From positions 1-64,000 of the forward strand of contig MKJX01000250.1 of the NCBI GenBank assembly GCA_001942415.1: DNA of 64,000 nucleotides, read 5' to 3'. How positions within the stretch are numbered: position 1 is the first letter of the stretch; every line of letters begins with the position of its first letter. Under the pieces are notes generated by a model. That model made no database searches. It was given only the letters and a program-made list of their open reading frames with translations, and had not been told where the DNA came from. The stretch is from Pseudonocardia sp. CNS-139 (lineage in GTDB: Bacteria > Actinomycetota > Actinomycetes > Mycobacteriales > Pseudonocardiaceae). A program made the translations under genes and the position numbers. This document shows, piece after piece, positions 6,986 to 15,979 of this stretch.

Positions 6986-9964
6986 GTGGCCATGCGGCCC
7001 CCGGCGGGAGCCCCGACGCTGTCCCGCCGCACCCGGATCCTGCTGATCGTCGCAGGAATAGTGGTGCTCCTGCTGCTCGGCGGTTCGCGCCTGATCAACT
7101 TCTACGTCGACTGGCTGTGGTTCGGCGAGGTCGGGTACCGGAACGTCTTCACGACGGTGCTGTTCACCCAGATCCTGCAGTTCCTGATCGGCGCGCTGCT
7201 GATCGGCGGCCTGGTCGCGCTCTCCCTCTGGGTGGCCTACCGCACGCGGCCGGTGTTCGTGCCGGTCAGCGGCCCCGAGGACCCGATCGCCCGGTACCGC
7301 ACGGTGATCATCCAGCGGCTGCGCCTCTTCGGCATCGGCATCCCGCTGATCGTCGGCGTCATCGCGGGGCTCGCGGCGCAGGGCGACTGGCAGACCGTGC
7401 AGATGTTCCTGAACTCCACGCCGTTCGGCGTCACCGACGCCGAGTTCGGCATCGACGTCAGCTTCTACGCGTTCCAGCTGCCGTTCTACCGCTACCTGCT
7501 CGACTGGCTGTTCGTCGCGGTGGCGATCGCGTTCGTGGTCTCGCTGATCACGCACTACATCTTCGGCGGCATCCGGCTCACCGGCCGCGCCGGCCAGGTC
7601 TCCGGGCCCGCGCGGGCCCAGCTGGCGATCCTCGCCGGTGTGTTCGTGCTGCTCAAGGCGGTGGCGTACTACTTCGACCGCTACGAGCTGCTCTACAGCA
7701 ACCGCAGCGACATCTTCACCGGCGCCACCTACACCGACCTCAACGCGGTGATGCCGGCCAAGCTGATCCTGCTGTTCATCTCGCTGATCTGCGCGGCGGC
7801 GTTCTTCGCCGCCGTGTTCCGGCGCAACCTGCAGCTGCCGGCGATCGCGACGGTGCTGCTCGTGCTGTCGAGCATCCTGATCGGCGCGGCGTGGCCGCAG
7901 GTGCTGCAGCAGTTCGTCGTCGCGCCCAACGCCAACGAGCGCGAGGCCGTGCCGATCGAGCGCAACATCGCCGCCACCCGGCAGGCGTTCGGGATCGGCG
8001 ACGACCGGGTCACGGAGGTGCCGTTCAGCGGCACGTCGGAGGTCTCGCCCGCCGAGGTCCGCAACGACACCGCCACCGTGCCGAACATCCGGCTGCTCGA
8101 CCCGGCGAAGCTCTCCGACACGTTCACGCAGCTGCAGCAGCGCCGTACGTTCTACGGCTTCCCGCAGCGCCTGGACATCGACCGGTACACGGTCAACGGC
8201 GAGACGCAGGACTACATCGTCGCGGCGCGCGAGCTCAACAGCGCCGGCCTCACCGGCAACCAGACCGACTGGATCAACCGCCGGCTCGTGTACACCCACG
8301 GCAACGGCCTCGTGGTCGCGCCCGCCAACCGCGTCAACGCCGTGCTGGACGAGGAGGGCGGCCAGGGCGGTCTCCCGGACTTCACCAGCATCGACATCAG
8401 CAGCAACACCTCGACGACCATCCCGGACAGCCTGCGGGTCGACGAGCCGCGCGTGTACTACGGCGAGCTGATCGACGGCTACTCGATCGTCGGGGCCGAG
8501 CCCGGCGCCCCGCCGCGGGAGTACGACTCCGACACCCAGAGCTACACCTACACCGGCCAGGGCGGCGTCCCGCTCGGGAACGTCGTCAACCGGCTCGTGT
8601 TCTCGCTGTTCTACGGCGAGCGGAACATCCTGTTCAACAGCTCGATCAACGCCGACTCCAAGATCATGTACGTCCGTGACCCGCGCGACCGGGTGCAGGC
8701 CGTGGCGCCGTGGCTGACGCCCGACACCGACCCGTACCCGGCGGTCGTCGACGGCCGGATCGTCTGGATCGTCGACGGCTACACGACGCTGGAGAACTAC
8801 CCCTACGCGGAGCGGATGGCGCTGGGCGAGGCCACGGCCGACGCGCAGCAGACGCTGCAGCGCCAGCAGCAGGGCGACCAGGACGTCAGCTACCTGCGCA
8901 ACTCCGTGAAGGCCACGGTCGACGCCTACGACGGCACCGTGCGGCTCTACGCGTTCGACGAGTCGGACCCGGTGCTCCAGACGTGGATGAAGACCTTCCC
9001 GGGTGTCGTGCAGCCGGCGGCGACGATCAGCGACGACCTGCGGGCGCACTTCCGCTACCCGGAGGACCAGTTCAAGGTCCAGCGCGAGCTGATCACCCGC
9101 TACCACGTCGACAACCCGATCGAGTTCTACGGGAACGTCTCGTTCTGGGACGTGCCGTCCGACCCGACGGTCCAGGGCGCGGGCAGCGGGGGCGGCGCAC
9201 CGCAGCCGCCGTACTACGTGCTGGCCGGGCAGCCGACGGCCGGCGGCCAGACCACCGCGTCACCGAGCTTCCAGCTCACCAGCGCGCTGGTGTTCCGCAA
9301 CCGCGACATCCTGTCGGCGTACATGTCGGTCAGCTCCGATCCCGACACGTACGGCCAGATCACGGTGCTCCAGCTACCCCAGGACACCCAGACGCTGGGC
9401 CCGCAGCAGGTGCAGACCCAGTTCGTCGGCTCACCCGAGGTGAGCGCGAACCTAGGACTGCTATCCCGAGGCGGGCAGAGCACGATCGACTACGGGAACC
9501 TGCTGACGCTTCCCGTGGCTGGCGGCCTGCTCTACGTCGAGCCCGTCTACATCGAGCGCGCCAACCAGCAGTCGAGCTACCCGCAGCTGGCCCGGGTGCT
9601 CGTCTTCTACAACGGCAGAGTCGGCTACGACGCCAGCCTCTCGGTGGCGCTCGACGAGGTCTTCGGTGCGGGTGCCGGGGCCGGTGCCACGCCGGTGCCG
9701 GGCGCGACCACACCGACGACCCCGACCACGCCCGGCCAGGCGGGCACCAACCCGCCGGCGGCCCCGGCCGCGCCGCCGGGCGGCACGAGCCCGCAGGCAG
9801 CGGCCGCTGCCCAGGCCATCCAGCAGGCCATCACCGACCTGCGGGCGGCACAGCAGCGCGGCGACTTCGTCGCGCAGGGGCAGGCGCTGCAGGCGCTCGA
9901 CCAGGCCGTTCAGCAGTTCCAGCAGGCGAGCGGCCAAACCCCGCCCGCCACTCCCGGCGGCTGA
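6986..9964 (+). CDS. UPF0182 family large membrane protein (Rv3193c-like)
   Basis: About 992 residues. The N-terminal third has roughly seven hydrophobic segments (first at about 15-38, ILLIVAGIVVLLLLGG), including the conserved INFYVDWLWFGEVGYRNVF after the first. The rest is a large, probably extracytoplasmic domain ending in a low-complexity Pro/Thr/Ala tail (about 900-935) and a Gln/Ala-rich helix. The function of UPF0182 is unknown. The GTG at 6986 follows AGGAG at a good distance; an ATG at 6992 is an alternative. The open frame extends upstream to 6872 without family similarity. A strong terminator follows directly. Confidence 0.88.
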   Translation: MAMRPPAGAPTLSRRTRILLIVAGIVVLLLLGGSRLINFYVDWLWFGEVGYRNVFTTVLFTQILQFLIGALLIGGLVALSLWVAYRTRPVFVPVSGPEDPIARYRTVIIQRLRLFGIGIPLIVGVIAGLAAQGDWQTVQMFLNSTPFGVTDAEFGIDVSFYAFQLPFYRYLLDWLFVAVAIAFVVSLITHYIFGGIRLTGRAGQVSGPARAQLAILAGVFVLLKAVAYYFDRYELLYSNRSDIFTGATYTDLNAVMPAKLILLFISLICAAAFFAAVFRRNLQLPAIATVLLVLSSILIGAAWPQVLQQFVVAPNANEREAVPIERNIAATRQAFGIGDDRVTEVPFSGTSEVSPAEVRNDTATVPNIRLLDPAKLSDTFTQLQQRRTFYGFPQRLDIDRYTVNGETQDYIVAARELNSAGLTGNQTDWINRRLVYTHGNGLVVAPANRVNAVLDEEGGQGGLPDFTSIDISSNTSTTIPDSLRVDEPRVYYGELIDGYSIVGAEPGAPPREYDSDTQSYTYTGQGGVPLGNVVNRLVFSLFYGERNILFNSSINADSKIMYVRDPRDRVQAVAPWLTPDTDPYPAVVDGRIVWIVDGYTTLENYPYAERMALGEATADAQQTLQRQQQGDQDVSYLRNSVKATVDAYDGTVRLYAFDESDPVLQTWMKTFPGVVQPAATISDDLRAHFRYPEDQFKVQRELITRYHVDNPIEFYGNVSFWDVPSDPTVQGAGSGGGAPQPPYYVLAGQPTAGGQTTASPSFQLTSALVFRNRDILSAYMSVSSDPDTYGQITVLQLPQDTQTLGPQQVQTQFVGSPEVSANLGLLSRGGQSTIDYGNLLTLPVAGGLLYVEPVYIERANQQSSYPQLARVLVFYNGRVGYDASLSVALDEVFGAGAGAGATPVPGATTPTTPTTPGQAGTNPPAAPAAPPGGTSPQAAAAAQAIQQAITDLRAAQQRGDFVAQGQALQALDQAVQQFQQASGQTPPATPGG

Positions 9965-9970
9965 GGCAGC

Positions 9971-10000
9971 GGGCCGCCCGGACCACCGTCCGGGCGGCCC
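9971..10000 (+). terminator. Hairpin terminator after the UPF0182 gene
   Basis: Perfect 13-bp arms GGGCCGCCCGGAC and GTCCGGGCGGCCC with a CACC loop, starting 7 bases after the stop codon at 9964. No U tract. Confidence 0.8.
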
Positions 10001-10043
10001 TGCCGCAGGGGACCCCCCGCGGCAGGCGCCTGTCGGGTAGGTG

Positions 10044-10049
10044 TACAGT
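10044..10049 (+). promoter_or_regulatory. -10 element of the tRNA promoter
   Basis: TACAGT ends 17 bases before the tRNA 5' end and lies after the upstream terminator, so the tRNA should have its own promoter. No clear -35 box is seen. Confidence 0.4.
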
Positions 10050-10066
10050 CGTAAACACAACAGCGA

Positions 10067-10140
10067 CGCGGGGTGGAGCAGCTCGGTAGCTCGCTGGGCT
10101 CATAACCCAGAGGTCGTAGGTTCGAATCCTACCCCCGCTA
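10067..10140 (+). tRNA. Initiator tRNA-Met (CAT)
   Basis: A cloverleaf folds with acceptor strands CGCGGGG and CCCCGCT, the anticodon arm CTGGG-CTCATAA-CCCAG, and the T arm GTAGG-TTCGAAT-CCTAC. Two initiator marks are visible: a mismatched first acceptor pair (C1/T72) and three G-C pairs closing the anticodon stem. CCA is not encoded (A73 is followed by CAA). The tRNA is single and followed immediately by a long hairpin. Confidence 0.95.
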
Positions 10141-10146
10141 CAACCG

Positions 10147-10186
10147 CCGAGAGGGCCCCTGACCAGCAGGTCAGGGGCCCTCTCGG
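10147..10186 (+). terminator. 18-bp hairpin after tRNA-fMet (hairpin copy 1)
   Basis: Perfect 18-bp arms, 10147-10164 and 10169-10186, with an AGCA loop and TTGT after the stem. Its core (AGAGG-CCCCTGACC and complement) is nearly repeated at 13156-13188. It probably ends the tRNA transcript and may also stop transcription from the right. Confidence 0.8.
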
Positions 10187-10247
10187 TTGTCCGGGCTTCA
10201 TGTCGGACGTCGCACTGGGGTCTGCCCGGCGCCCGTCGTCCTGCAGG

Positions 10248-10661
10248 TCATGACGTCCTTCGGATGCTCTGGAGGAACCTCCCGGAGCCATCGTCCAGCA
10301 ACCAGAAGGACCAGCCGTTGCGGTTGGGGCTGACGTCCGGCTTGTAGTGCGCGACGACAGCGCGCGCCGCACCGGTCGGAGTCTTGAAGCTCTGTCCGGA
10401 GAGCGGTCCCGTTGTGATGTCGATCCGCGTGGTCCGGGGGTCGTATCTGCCTTGAGTCCGGCGGCCCTCGTAGTCCACGTACACCGCCACTCCGCTGAGG
10501 GTCGTTCGCTGCTGCTCGGAATCCTCCTTCGCCACGGGAGGCGGCATGCTCGCCGCGGCTACCAGCTGCGCCACAACCTCGCCGGCAGTGCGACCGCTCA
10601 TGCGTGCCGCGAACTCGAGCGACCGGTAGGTCTGCTCGTCAACCTCGACTGTCTCACTCAC
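10248..10661 (-). CDS. RAMA/DUF2924-like protein with ribbon-helix-helix-like N-terminus
   Basis: A 137-residue protein. Residues 1-35 (ETVEVDEQTYRSLEFAARMSG) resemble a ribbon-helix-helix segment. Residues about 55-130 follow the RAMA pattern predicted to sense modified DNA in restriction systems: a YEGRRTQGRYDP strand pair, GQSFKTPTGAARAVV (compare G-x-x-Y/F-x-SPS-x-AA) and NRNGWSFWLLDD. The GTG at 10661 has GAGGAGG seven bases upstream and a promoter at 10685-10713. No methylase or nuclease lies beside it. It follows helR in the same direction, 127 bp apart. The RAMA call is by pattern only. Confidence 0.6.
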   Translation of the reverse strand: MSETVEVDEQTYRSLEFAARMSGRTAGEVVAQLVAAASMPPPVAKEDSEQQRTTLSGVAVYVDYEGRRTQGRYDPRTTRIDITTGPLSGQSFKTPTGAARAVVAHYKPDVSPNRNGWSFWLLDDGSGRFLQSIRRTS

Positions 10662-10684
10662 GTCATTCCCTCCTCGAAGTGAGG

Positions 10685-10713
10685 ATAGTGTACAAAAGGA
10701 GACAGAGAAGCAA
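10685..10713 (-). promoter_or_regulatory. Promoter of the RAMA-domain gene
   Basis: On the minus strand TTGCTT (10713-10708) is separated by exactly 17 bases from CACTAT (10690-10685), within a locally AT-rich stretch that stands out from the flanking DNA. The start codon is 24 bases further on. Confidence 0.5.
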
Positions 10714-10788
10714 GCAGAGAATTTGGAGATGAGCCGGCCTGGGATCGTGAGCCCCAGACCGGTGCAGCCAGGCCGCGTCGTCCGGCCC

Positions 10789-13106
10789 TCACCGCTCCAC
10801 GTGCACCAACCCCAGCCGCTGCGTGGCGCGGGTGATCGAGACGTAGAGGTCGGCGGGGTTGTGCGCCCGGATCCGTTCCGGGTCGACGATCACGACCACG
10901 TCGAACTCCAGGCCCTTCGCCGACACCGGCGTGTGCCGGTCGACGGCGAAGCCGGCGAGGCCGCGCAGGTCGTCCGGGCCGGCGGTGATCACCGCGAGCG
11001 TCCCGCGGCCGAGCCGCGCCAGCTCGTCCTCGACGGCCGCGCGCACCGCGTCGGCGAGGCCGCTGGCGGGCACGGTGCGCTGCCAGGGTTCCTCGCCCGT
11101 CGACCGCACGGACTCGGGCGCCTGCCGGTCGGGTGCGAACTCGGCCAGCACACCGGCGGCTAGGGCCATGATCTCGGACGGGGTCCGGTAGTTGACCGTG
11201 AGCGTCCGGTAGGTCCACCGGGAGTCGAGGTACGGGGCGAGCACGTCGGCCCACGCCTGCGCGCCTGCGGGGGCGCTGCGCTGTGCCAGGTCGCCGACCG
11301 CGGTGACCGAGCCGGACGGGCAGCGCCGCAGCAGGACGTGCCAGTCCATGGCGGAGAGCTCCTGCGCCTCGTCGACGACGAGATGCCCGTAGCGCCAGTC
11401 CCGGTCGCCGGCCGCCCGTTCGGCGACGCTCGCGAGATGCGCGGGCACCTGCCGGGCGGCGAGCACGTCCGCGGTGACGAAGTCGGTCGGGCGCAGCTCG
11501 TCGGGTCCTCCCCGGCCAGGTCGCGGTCGGCCTCTTCCAGGATGGTCAGCACCTCCGTGGCGTACCTGCTGTCGGGGACGCCGTCGGATCCGGCCGGGGC
11601 GTCGGGCGGCGGCCCGAGCAGCTCGGCCAGCTCGTCGAGCAGCGGCGCGTCCGCCACCGTCCATGGGGAGCCCTCCGCACGGTGCAGCGCGGAGACGTCG
11701 TGGTCGCCGCCCGCCGACGCCAGCCGGTCCGGCGCCGCGAACAGCTCGGCGAGCAGCCGTTGCGGGGTCAGGACGGGCCAGAGCCGCTCGACCGCCGCGT
11801 GGAAGTCGAGGTTCGCGCGCAGGTCGTCCCGCAGCTCGGCGCGCAGCTCCGCGGACACCTGCGCCGCGCCCATCGGCTCGATCTCGGGGAGGTCGCCAAG
11901 CTCGCGGAGGATCGCGGCGAGCTCCGGCGGGTCCTCCAGGTCGCGGTCGAGCCGTTCCATGCCCTGGTCGACGAGCAGGCTGCCGAGCGTGTCGCGGAAC
12001 GTCGTCCGGGCGGTGTTGTGCGGGAGCCGGGTGTCCCGGGCGCGGCGCCTGGCCTGCGCCGCGGTCGCGTCGTCGAGCTCGATGGTGACGTCCTCCAGCT
12101 CGATCGCGATCGGTGAGCCGGGCAGCTGCTGCCGGTCGGCGACGGCGCGACGGAGGACGTCGAGCATCGCCAGGCCGCCCTTCGTCCGGGCGACCGCGCC
12201 CTCGTCGAGGGCGGTCGCGACGACGCCCTGCGCCAGCCGGCCGGGGGTGGTGAACACAACCGCCGACTCACCCAGCCCGGGCAGCACGCCCCCGACGTAG
12301 CGGATGAAGCCGGCGCTCGGGCCGACGACGAGCACGCCGCTGCGGGCCAGTCGCTCGCGGTGGGTGTAGAGCAGGTAGGCGGCGCGGTGCAGCGCGACCG
12401 CGGTCTTCCCGGTGCCCGGGCCGCCCTCGATCACGACGACCCCGGAGAGCGGGAGCCGGATGATCGCGTCCTGCTCGGCCTGGATCGTCGAGACGATGTC
12501 GCGCATCGTCGACCCGCGCGGTGCTTTCAGCGCGGCGAGGAGCGCCGGATCGGACGCGGACTCGGCGTCCTCGTTCTCGGCGGCCGCCCCGTCGAGCACG
12601 TCGTCGTGGAATGCGGCGACCCGTTCGTCGGGCGCCAGCCCCGCGAGCTGGAAATGCCGTCGGCGGGCCACGCCGAGCGGCGTGGCCAACGTCGCGCAGT
12701 AGAACGGCTGGGCGGCCGGTGCCCGCCAGTCGACGAGCGCGCTTTCCCCGTCCGTGGGGTCGGTCAGCCCGATGCGGCCGATGTAGCTGGTGGACCCGTC
12801 GGTGTGGTCGAGCCGGCCGAAGCACAGCCCCGAACGGGCGGCAGTGAGCGCGCGCACCCGGTCGGACCAGCGGTGCACGGAGACGTCGCGCTCCCAGCGG
12901 GCGCTGAGCTCGCCGCCCGTGGGCGCGGCCAGCATGCCCCGTGCCTGGGCCGTGGCGTCCGCGAGCTCGGCGCCGAGCAGCGTGTGCAGTGCGCGGATCC
13001 GCCGGGTCTCGGCGGCCAGCTCGTGCGCGAAGGGGGGCCTGTCGACGCTCTCCCCGCCCGTGCTACTGTCAAAATGCGGAGCTACGAATTCGTTCTCTGG
13101 TTGCAC
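10789..13106 (-). CDS. helR: HelD/HelR-family RNA polymerase-displacing helicase-like ATPase
   Basis: About 771 residues. HelD/HelR proteins are SF1-like ATPases that insert into RNA polymerase; HelR removes rifamycin-stalled polymerase and gives rifamycin tolerance. Visible: the N-terminal coil (residues 25-60), Walker A EGGPGTGKTAVALH (227-240), HLVVDEAQELSAMDWHVLL (motif II), VNYRTPSEI, AVITAGPDDL, SAKGLEFDVVVIVDPE and SITRATQRLGLVHVE. One frame break near 11503 separates the two halves. The GTG start at 13106 is supported by a promoter ending five bases upstream. It could instead be a general HelD. The gene sits in a hairpin-bounded islet with its own promoter. Confidence 0.85.
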
Positions 13107-13111
13107 GTATC

Positions 13112-13141
13112 AGAATAGCTTTTCCGCCCATTCCTTGGCAA
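13112..13141 (-). promoter_or_regulatory. Leaderless promoter of helR
   Basis: On the minus strand TTGCCA (13141-13136), an 18-base spacer and TATTCT (13117-13112) are followed by only five bases before the GTG, so the transcript should begin at or next to the start codon. The region is AT-rich compared with its surroundings. Confidence 0.5.
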
Positions 13142-13150
13142 AGTCGTGAA

Positions 13151-13192
13151 CGCCGAGAGGCCCCTGACCGGCACGGTCAGGGGCCTCTGGCG
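13151..13192. terminator. Hairpin after katG (hairpin copy 2)
   Basis: Arms CGCC-G-AGAGGCCCCTGACC and GGTCAGGGGCCTCT-GGCG (one bulged G, loop GGCAC) form an 18-bp stem 9 bases after the katG stop. The core almost repeats the tRNA hairpin at 10147-10186. Confidence 0.75.
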
Positions 13193-13200
13193 TCCGTGGA

Positions 13201-15426
13201 TCAGGCCACGTCGTACCGGTCCAGGTCGGTGACCTTCGCGAACGCGGCCACGAAGTCGCGCACGAACTTCTCCTGCGCGTCGTCGCTCGCGTAGACCTCG
13301 GCCACCGCCCGCAGCTCGGAGTTCGAGCCGAAGACGAGGTCGGCACGGGTGCCGGTCCACCTGACCGCACCGGCGGCGTCGCGGCCCTCGAAGGTCTCCG
13401 CGTCATCGCCCGTCGACGTCCACGTGATGCCCATGTCGAGCAGGTTCACGAAGAAGTCGTTGGTCAGGGTGCCGACCTTGTCGGTGAGCACGCCCGCCGT
13501 CGACCCGCCGGTGTTGGCGCCCAGCACGCGCAGGCCGCCGACCAGCACGGTCAGCTCCGGCGCGCTCAGGTCGAGCAGGTTCGCCCGGTCGACGAGCAGG
13601 TACTCGGCGGGCAGGCGGTTGCCCTTGCCGCGGTAGTTGCGGAACCCGTCGGAGGTCGGCTCCAGGTGCGAGAACGACTCGACGTCGGTCTTGTCCTGGG
13701 TGGCGTCGGTCCGGCCCGGGGTGAACGGGACCTCGACGGTGTACCCGGCGTCCGCGGCGGCCTTCTCGACCGCAGCGACACCGCCGAGCACGACCAGGTC
13801 GGCGAAGGAGACCTGCTTGCCGGCCGCGGAGGCGTTGAAGTCGGCCTGGACGCTCTCCAGCGCGCGGATGACCTGCGCCAGCTCGTCGGGGTCGTTGGCC
13901 TCCCAGCCGCGCTGCGGCTCGAGGCGGATGCGGCCGCCGTTGGCGCCGCCCCGCTTGTCGCTGGCGCGGAACGACGAGGCCGCCGCCCACGTGGCCTTGA
14001 CCAGCTGCGAGACGGTCAGGCCCGCGGCGAGGATCTTCGCCTTGAGCGCGGCGACGTCGGCGACGTCGACGAGCTCGTGGTCCACGGCCGGGACCGGGTC
14101 CTGCCAGAGCAGCTCCTCCTGCGGGACGAGCGCCCCGAGGTAGCGCTGCTTCGGGCCCATGTCGCGGTGGGTCAGCTTGTACCAGGCCCGGGCGAACGCG
14201 TCGGCGAACTGGTCCGGGTTCTCGTAGAAGCGGCGCGAGATCTGCTCGTAGACCGGGTCGAACCGCAGGGCGAGGTCGGTGGTCAGCATGCCCGGGGTCC
14301 GGTTGAGCGTGCCGCTCTCCGGGTCCGGCACCGTGTTCTTGGCCTTGCCGTCCTTCGGCGTCCACTGGTTGGCGCCGGCGGGGCTCTTGGTCAGCTCCCA
14401 CTCGTACTCGAACAGGTTGTGGAAGAACCAGTTGCTCCACTGCGCGGGGGTCGGGGTCCAGGTGACCTCCAGGCCGCTGGTGATGGCGTCCCGGCCCTTG
14501 CCGCTGCCGAAGCTGTTCTTCCAGCCGAAGCCCTGCTCCTCGATCGGGGCGCCCTCGGGCTCGGCCCCGACGTACTGGTCCGGGTCGGCCGCGCCGTGCG
14601 TCTTGCCGAACGTGTGGCCGCCGGCGATCAGCGCGACGGTCTCCTCGTCGTTCATCGCCATGCGGCCGAACGTCTCGCGGATGTCACGGGCGGCGGCCAG
14701 CGGGTCCGGCGTGCCGTTCGGACTCCGGGTTGACGTAGATCAGGCCCATCTGCACGGCGCCGAGCGGCTTCTCGAGCTCGCGGTCGCCGGTGTAGCGCTC
14801 GTCGCCGAGCCAGGTGCGCTCCGGGCCCCAGTAGACGTCCTCGTCCGGCTCCCAGACGTCGGCGCGGCCGCCGGCGAAGCCGAACGTGGTGAAGCCCATG
14901 GTCTCCAGGGCGCGGTTGCCCGTGAAGACCATCAGGTCGGCCCACGAGATCTTGCGGCCCCACTTCTTCTTGACCGGCCACAGCAGGCGACGGGCCTTGT
15001 CCAGGTTGCCGTTGTCCGGCCAGCTGTTCAGGGGCGCGAAGCGCTGCATGCCGCGCCCGCCCCACCACGGCCGTCGTCCACCCGGTAGGTGCCGGCGCTG
15101 TGCCACGCCATGCGGATCATGAACGGGCCGTAGTGGCCGAAGTCGGCGGGCCACCAGTCCTGCGAGTCGGTGAGGACCGCGTCGACGTCCCGGGCGAGCT
15201 CGTCGAGGTCGACGGTCAGGAACTCCTTGCCGTAGTCGAACTCCCCGCCGAAGGGGTCGGACACCGGCGTGTGCTTGCGGAGGATCTTCAGGTTGAGCTG
15301 GTTCGGCCACCAGTCGAGGTTGCTCGCACCCTCGGTGGGGTGGCCGAGGCGACCGGCGCGGACGGGGCACCCGGCGGCTTCCTCGACGTTCATCTCGCCG
15401 ACCTTGGCGTCTGGGCTGTCAGACAC
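13201..15426 (-). CDS. katG: Catalase-peroxidase
   Basis: Bifunctional heme catalase-peroxidase of about 740 residues. Distal residues are in MIRMAWHSAGTYR, the adduct tyrosine in WLGDERYTGDRELE, the adduct methionine in MAMNDEETVAL, and the proximal His in GGHTFGKTHG. DAITSGLEVTW contains the serine equivalent to M. tuberculosis Ser315. The GTG at 15426 (VSDSPDAKVGEMN) has GGAAGGA upstream. Frame breaks near 15065 and 14715 split it into three open frames that together cover the family length, so the gene is probably intact in the organism. It follows furA by 17 bp, the classical furA-katG operon. Confidence 0.92.
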
Positions 15427-15443
15427 GGGAGTCCTTCCCTGGA

Positions 15444-15887
15444 TCAAAGCGTGCGCTCGGTGCGGAGTGCGGTGGAGCATCCGGGGCACAGGCCCCAGTA
15501 GATGACCTCGGCTTCGTCGATGGTGAAACCGTGGTCCTCGGATGCCGTCAGGCACGGGGCGTCGCCGACGGCGCAGTCGACATCCGCAATCACTCCGCAG
15601 GAGCGGCACACGACGTGGTGGTGGTTGTCGCCGACCCGTGCCTCGTAGCGGGCGACGGAGCCGTGCGGCTGGATGCGCCGGAGCAGTCCGGCCAGGGTCA
15701 GCGCGCGCAGCACGTCATAGACGGCTTGGTGAGACACGTCGCCGAGGGTCTGGCGCACGACACCGATGACGGACTCCGTATCGGCATGCGGGTGGTCGTG
15801 CACCGCGGCGAGGACCGCCACCCGAGGGCGAGTCACGCGAAGATCAGCTCCGCGTAGCATGCGCTCGAAGTCGGCGGTCGTCGGCAC
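15444..15887 (-). CDS. furA: Fur-family peroxide/metal-responsive repressor FurA
   Basis: About 147 residues: an N-terminal winged helix (LRVTRPRVAVLAAVHDHPHADTES; VSHQAVYDVLRALTLAGLLRRI), the His-rich dimer region GDNHHHVVCRSCGVIADVDC with a C-x2-C zinc pair, and a second C-x2-C in WGLCPGCSTAL. The direct upstream link to katG identifies it as FurA, expected to repress itself and katG. The GTG at 15887 is chosen; a TTG at 15923 would overlap the likely operator. The frame is intact. Confidence 0.9.
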   Translation of the reverse strand: MPTTADFERMLRGADLRVTRPRVAVLAAVHDHPHADTESVIGVVRQTLGDVSHQAVYDVLRALTLAGLLRRIQPHGSVARYEARVGDNHHHVVCRSCGVIADVDCAVGDAPCLTASEDHGFTIDEAEVIYWGLCPGCSTALRTERTL

Positions 15888-15909
15888 GGGCCGAAGTCTG
15901 CCGCGTTTT

Positions 15910-15931
15910 CTGGAATCAATCAAGTTTCCAG
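15910..15931 (-). promoter_or_regulatory. Probable FurA operator
   Basis: An AT-rich dyad CTGGAA-N10-TTCCAG in otherwise GC-rich DNA, 23 bases upstream of the furA GTG. On the furA strand it contains the stretch TTGATTGATTCCAGAAAA, which resembles the AT-rich furA promoter region of mycobacteria as I remember it. Confidence 0.5.
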
Positions 15932-15979
15932 CGACGGTTCGCGGCCGCGTGTCGCGCCGGCCGGCCCGGGGGGACCGTG

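Noticed and set aside
6647..9106. 819-codon minus-strand open frame across the UPF0182 gene
   Set aside because: Low-complexity Asp/Val/Arg/His composition typical of the antisense of a GC-rich coding frame; the plus strand encodes a clear UPF0182 protein.
13107..13150. Rifamycin-associated element upstream of helR
   Set aside because: I looked for a GC-rich 19-bp inverted repeat ahead of the promoter; the only nearby palindrome is the katG terminator hairpin, which is not that element as far as I can judge.
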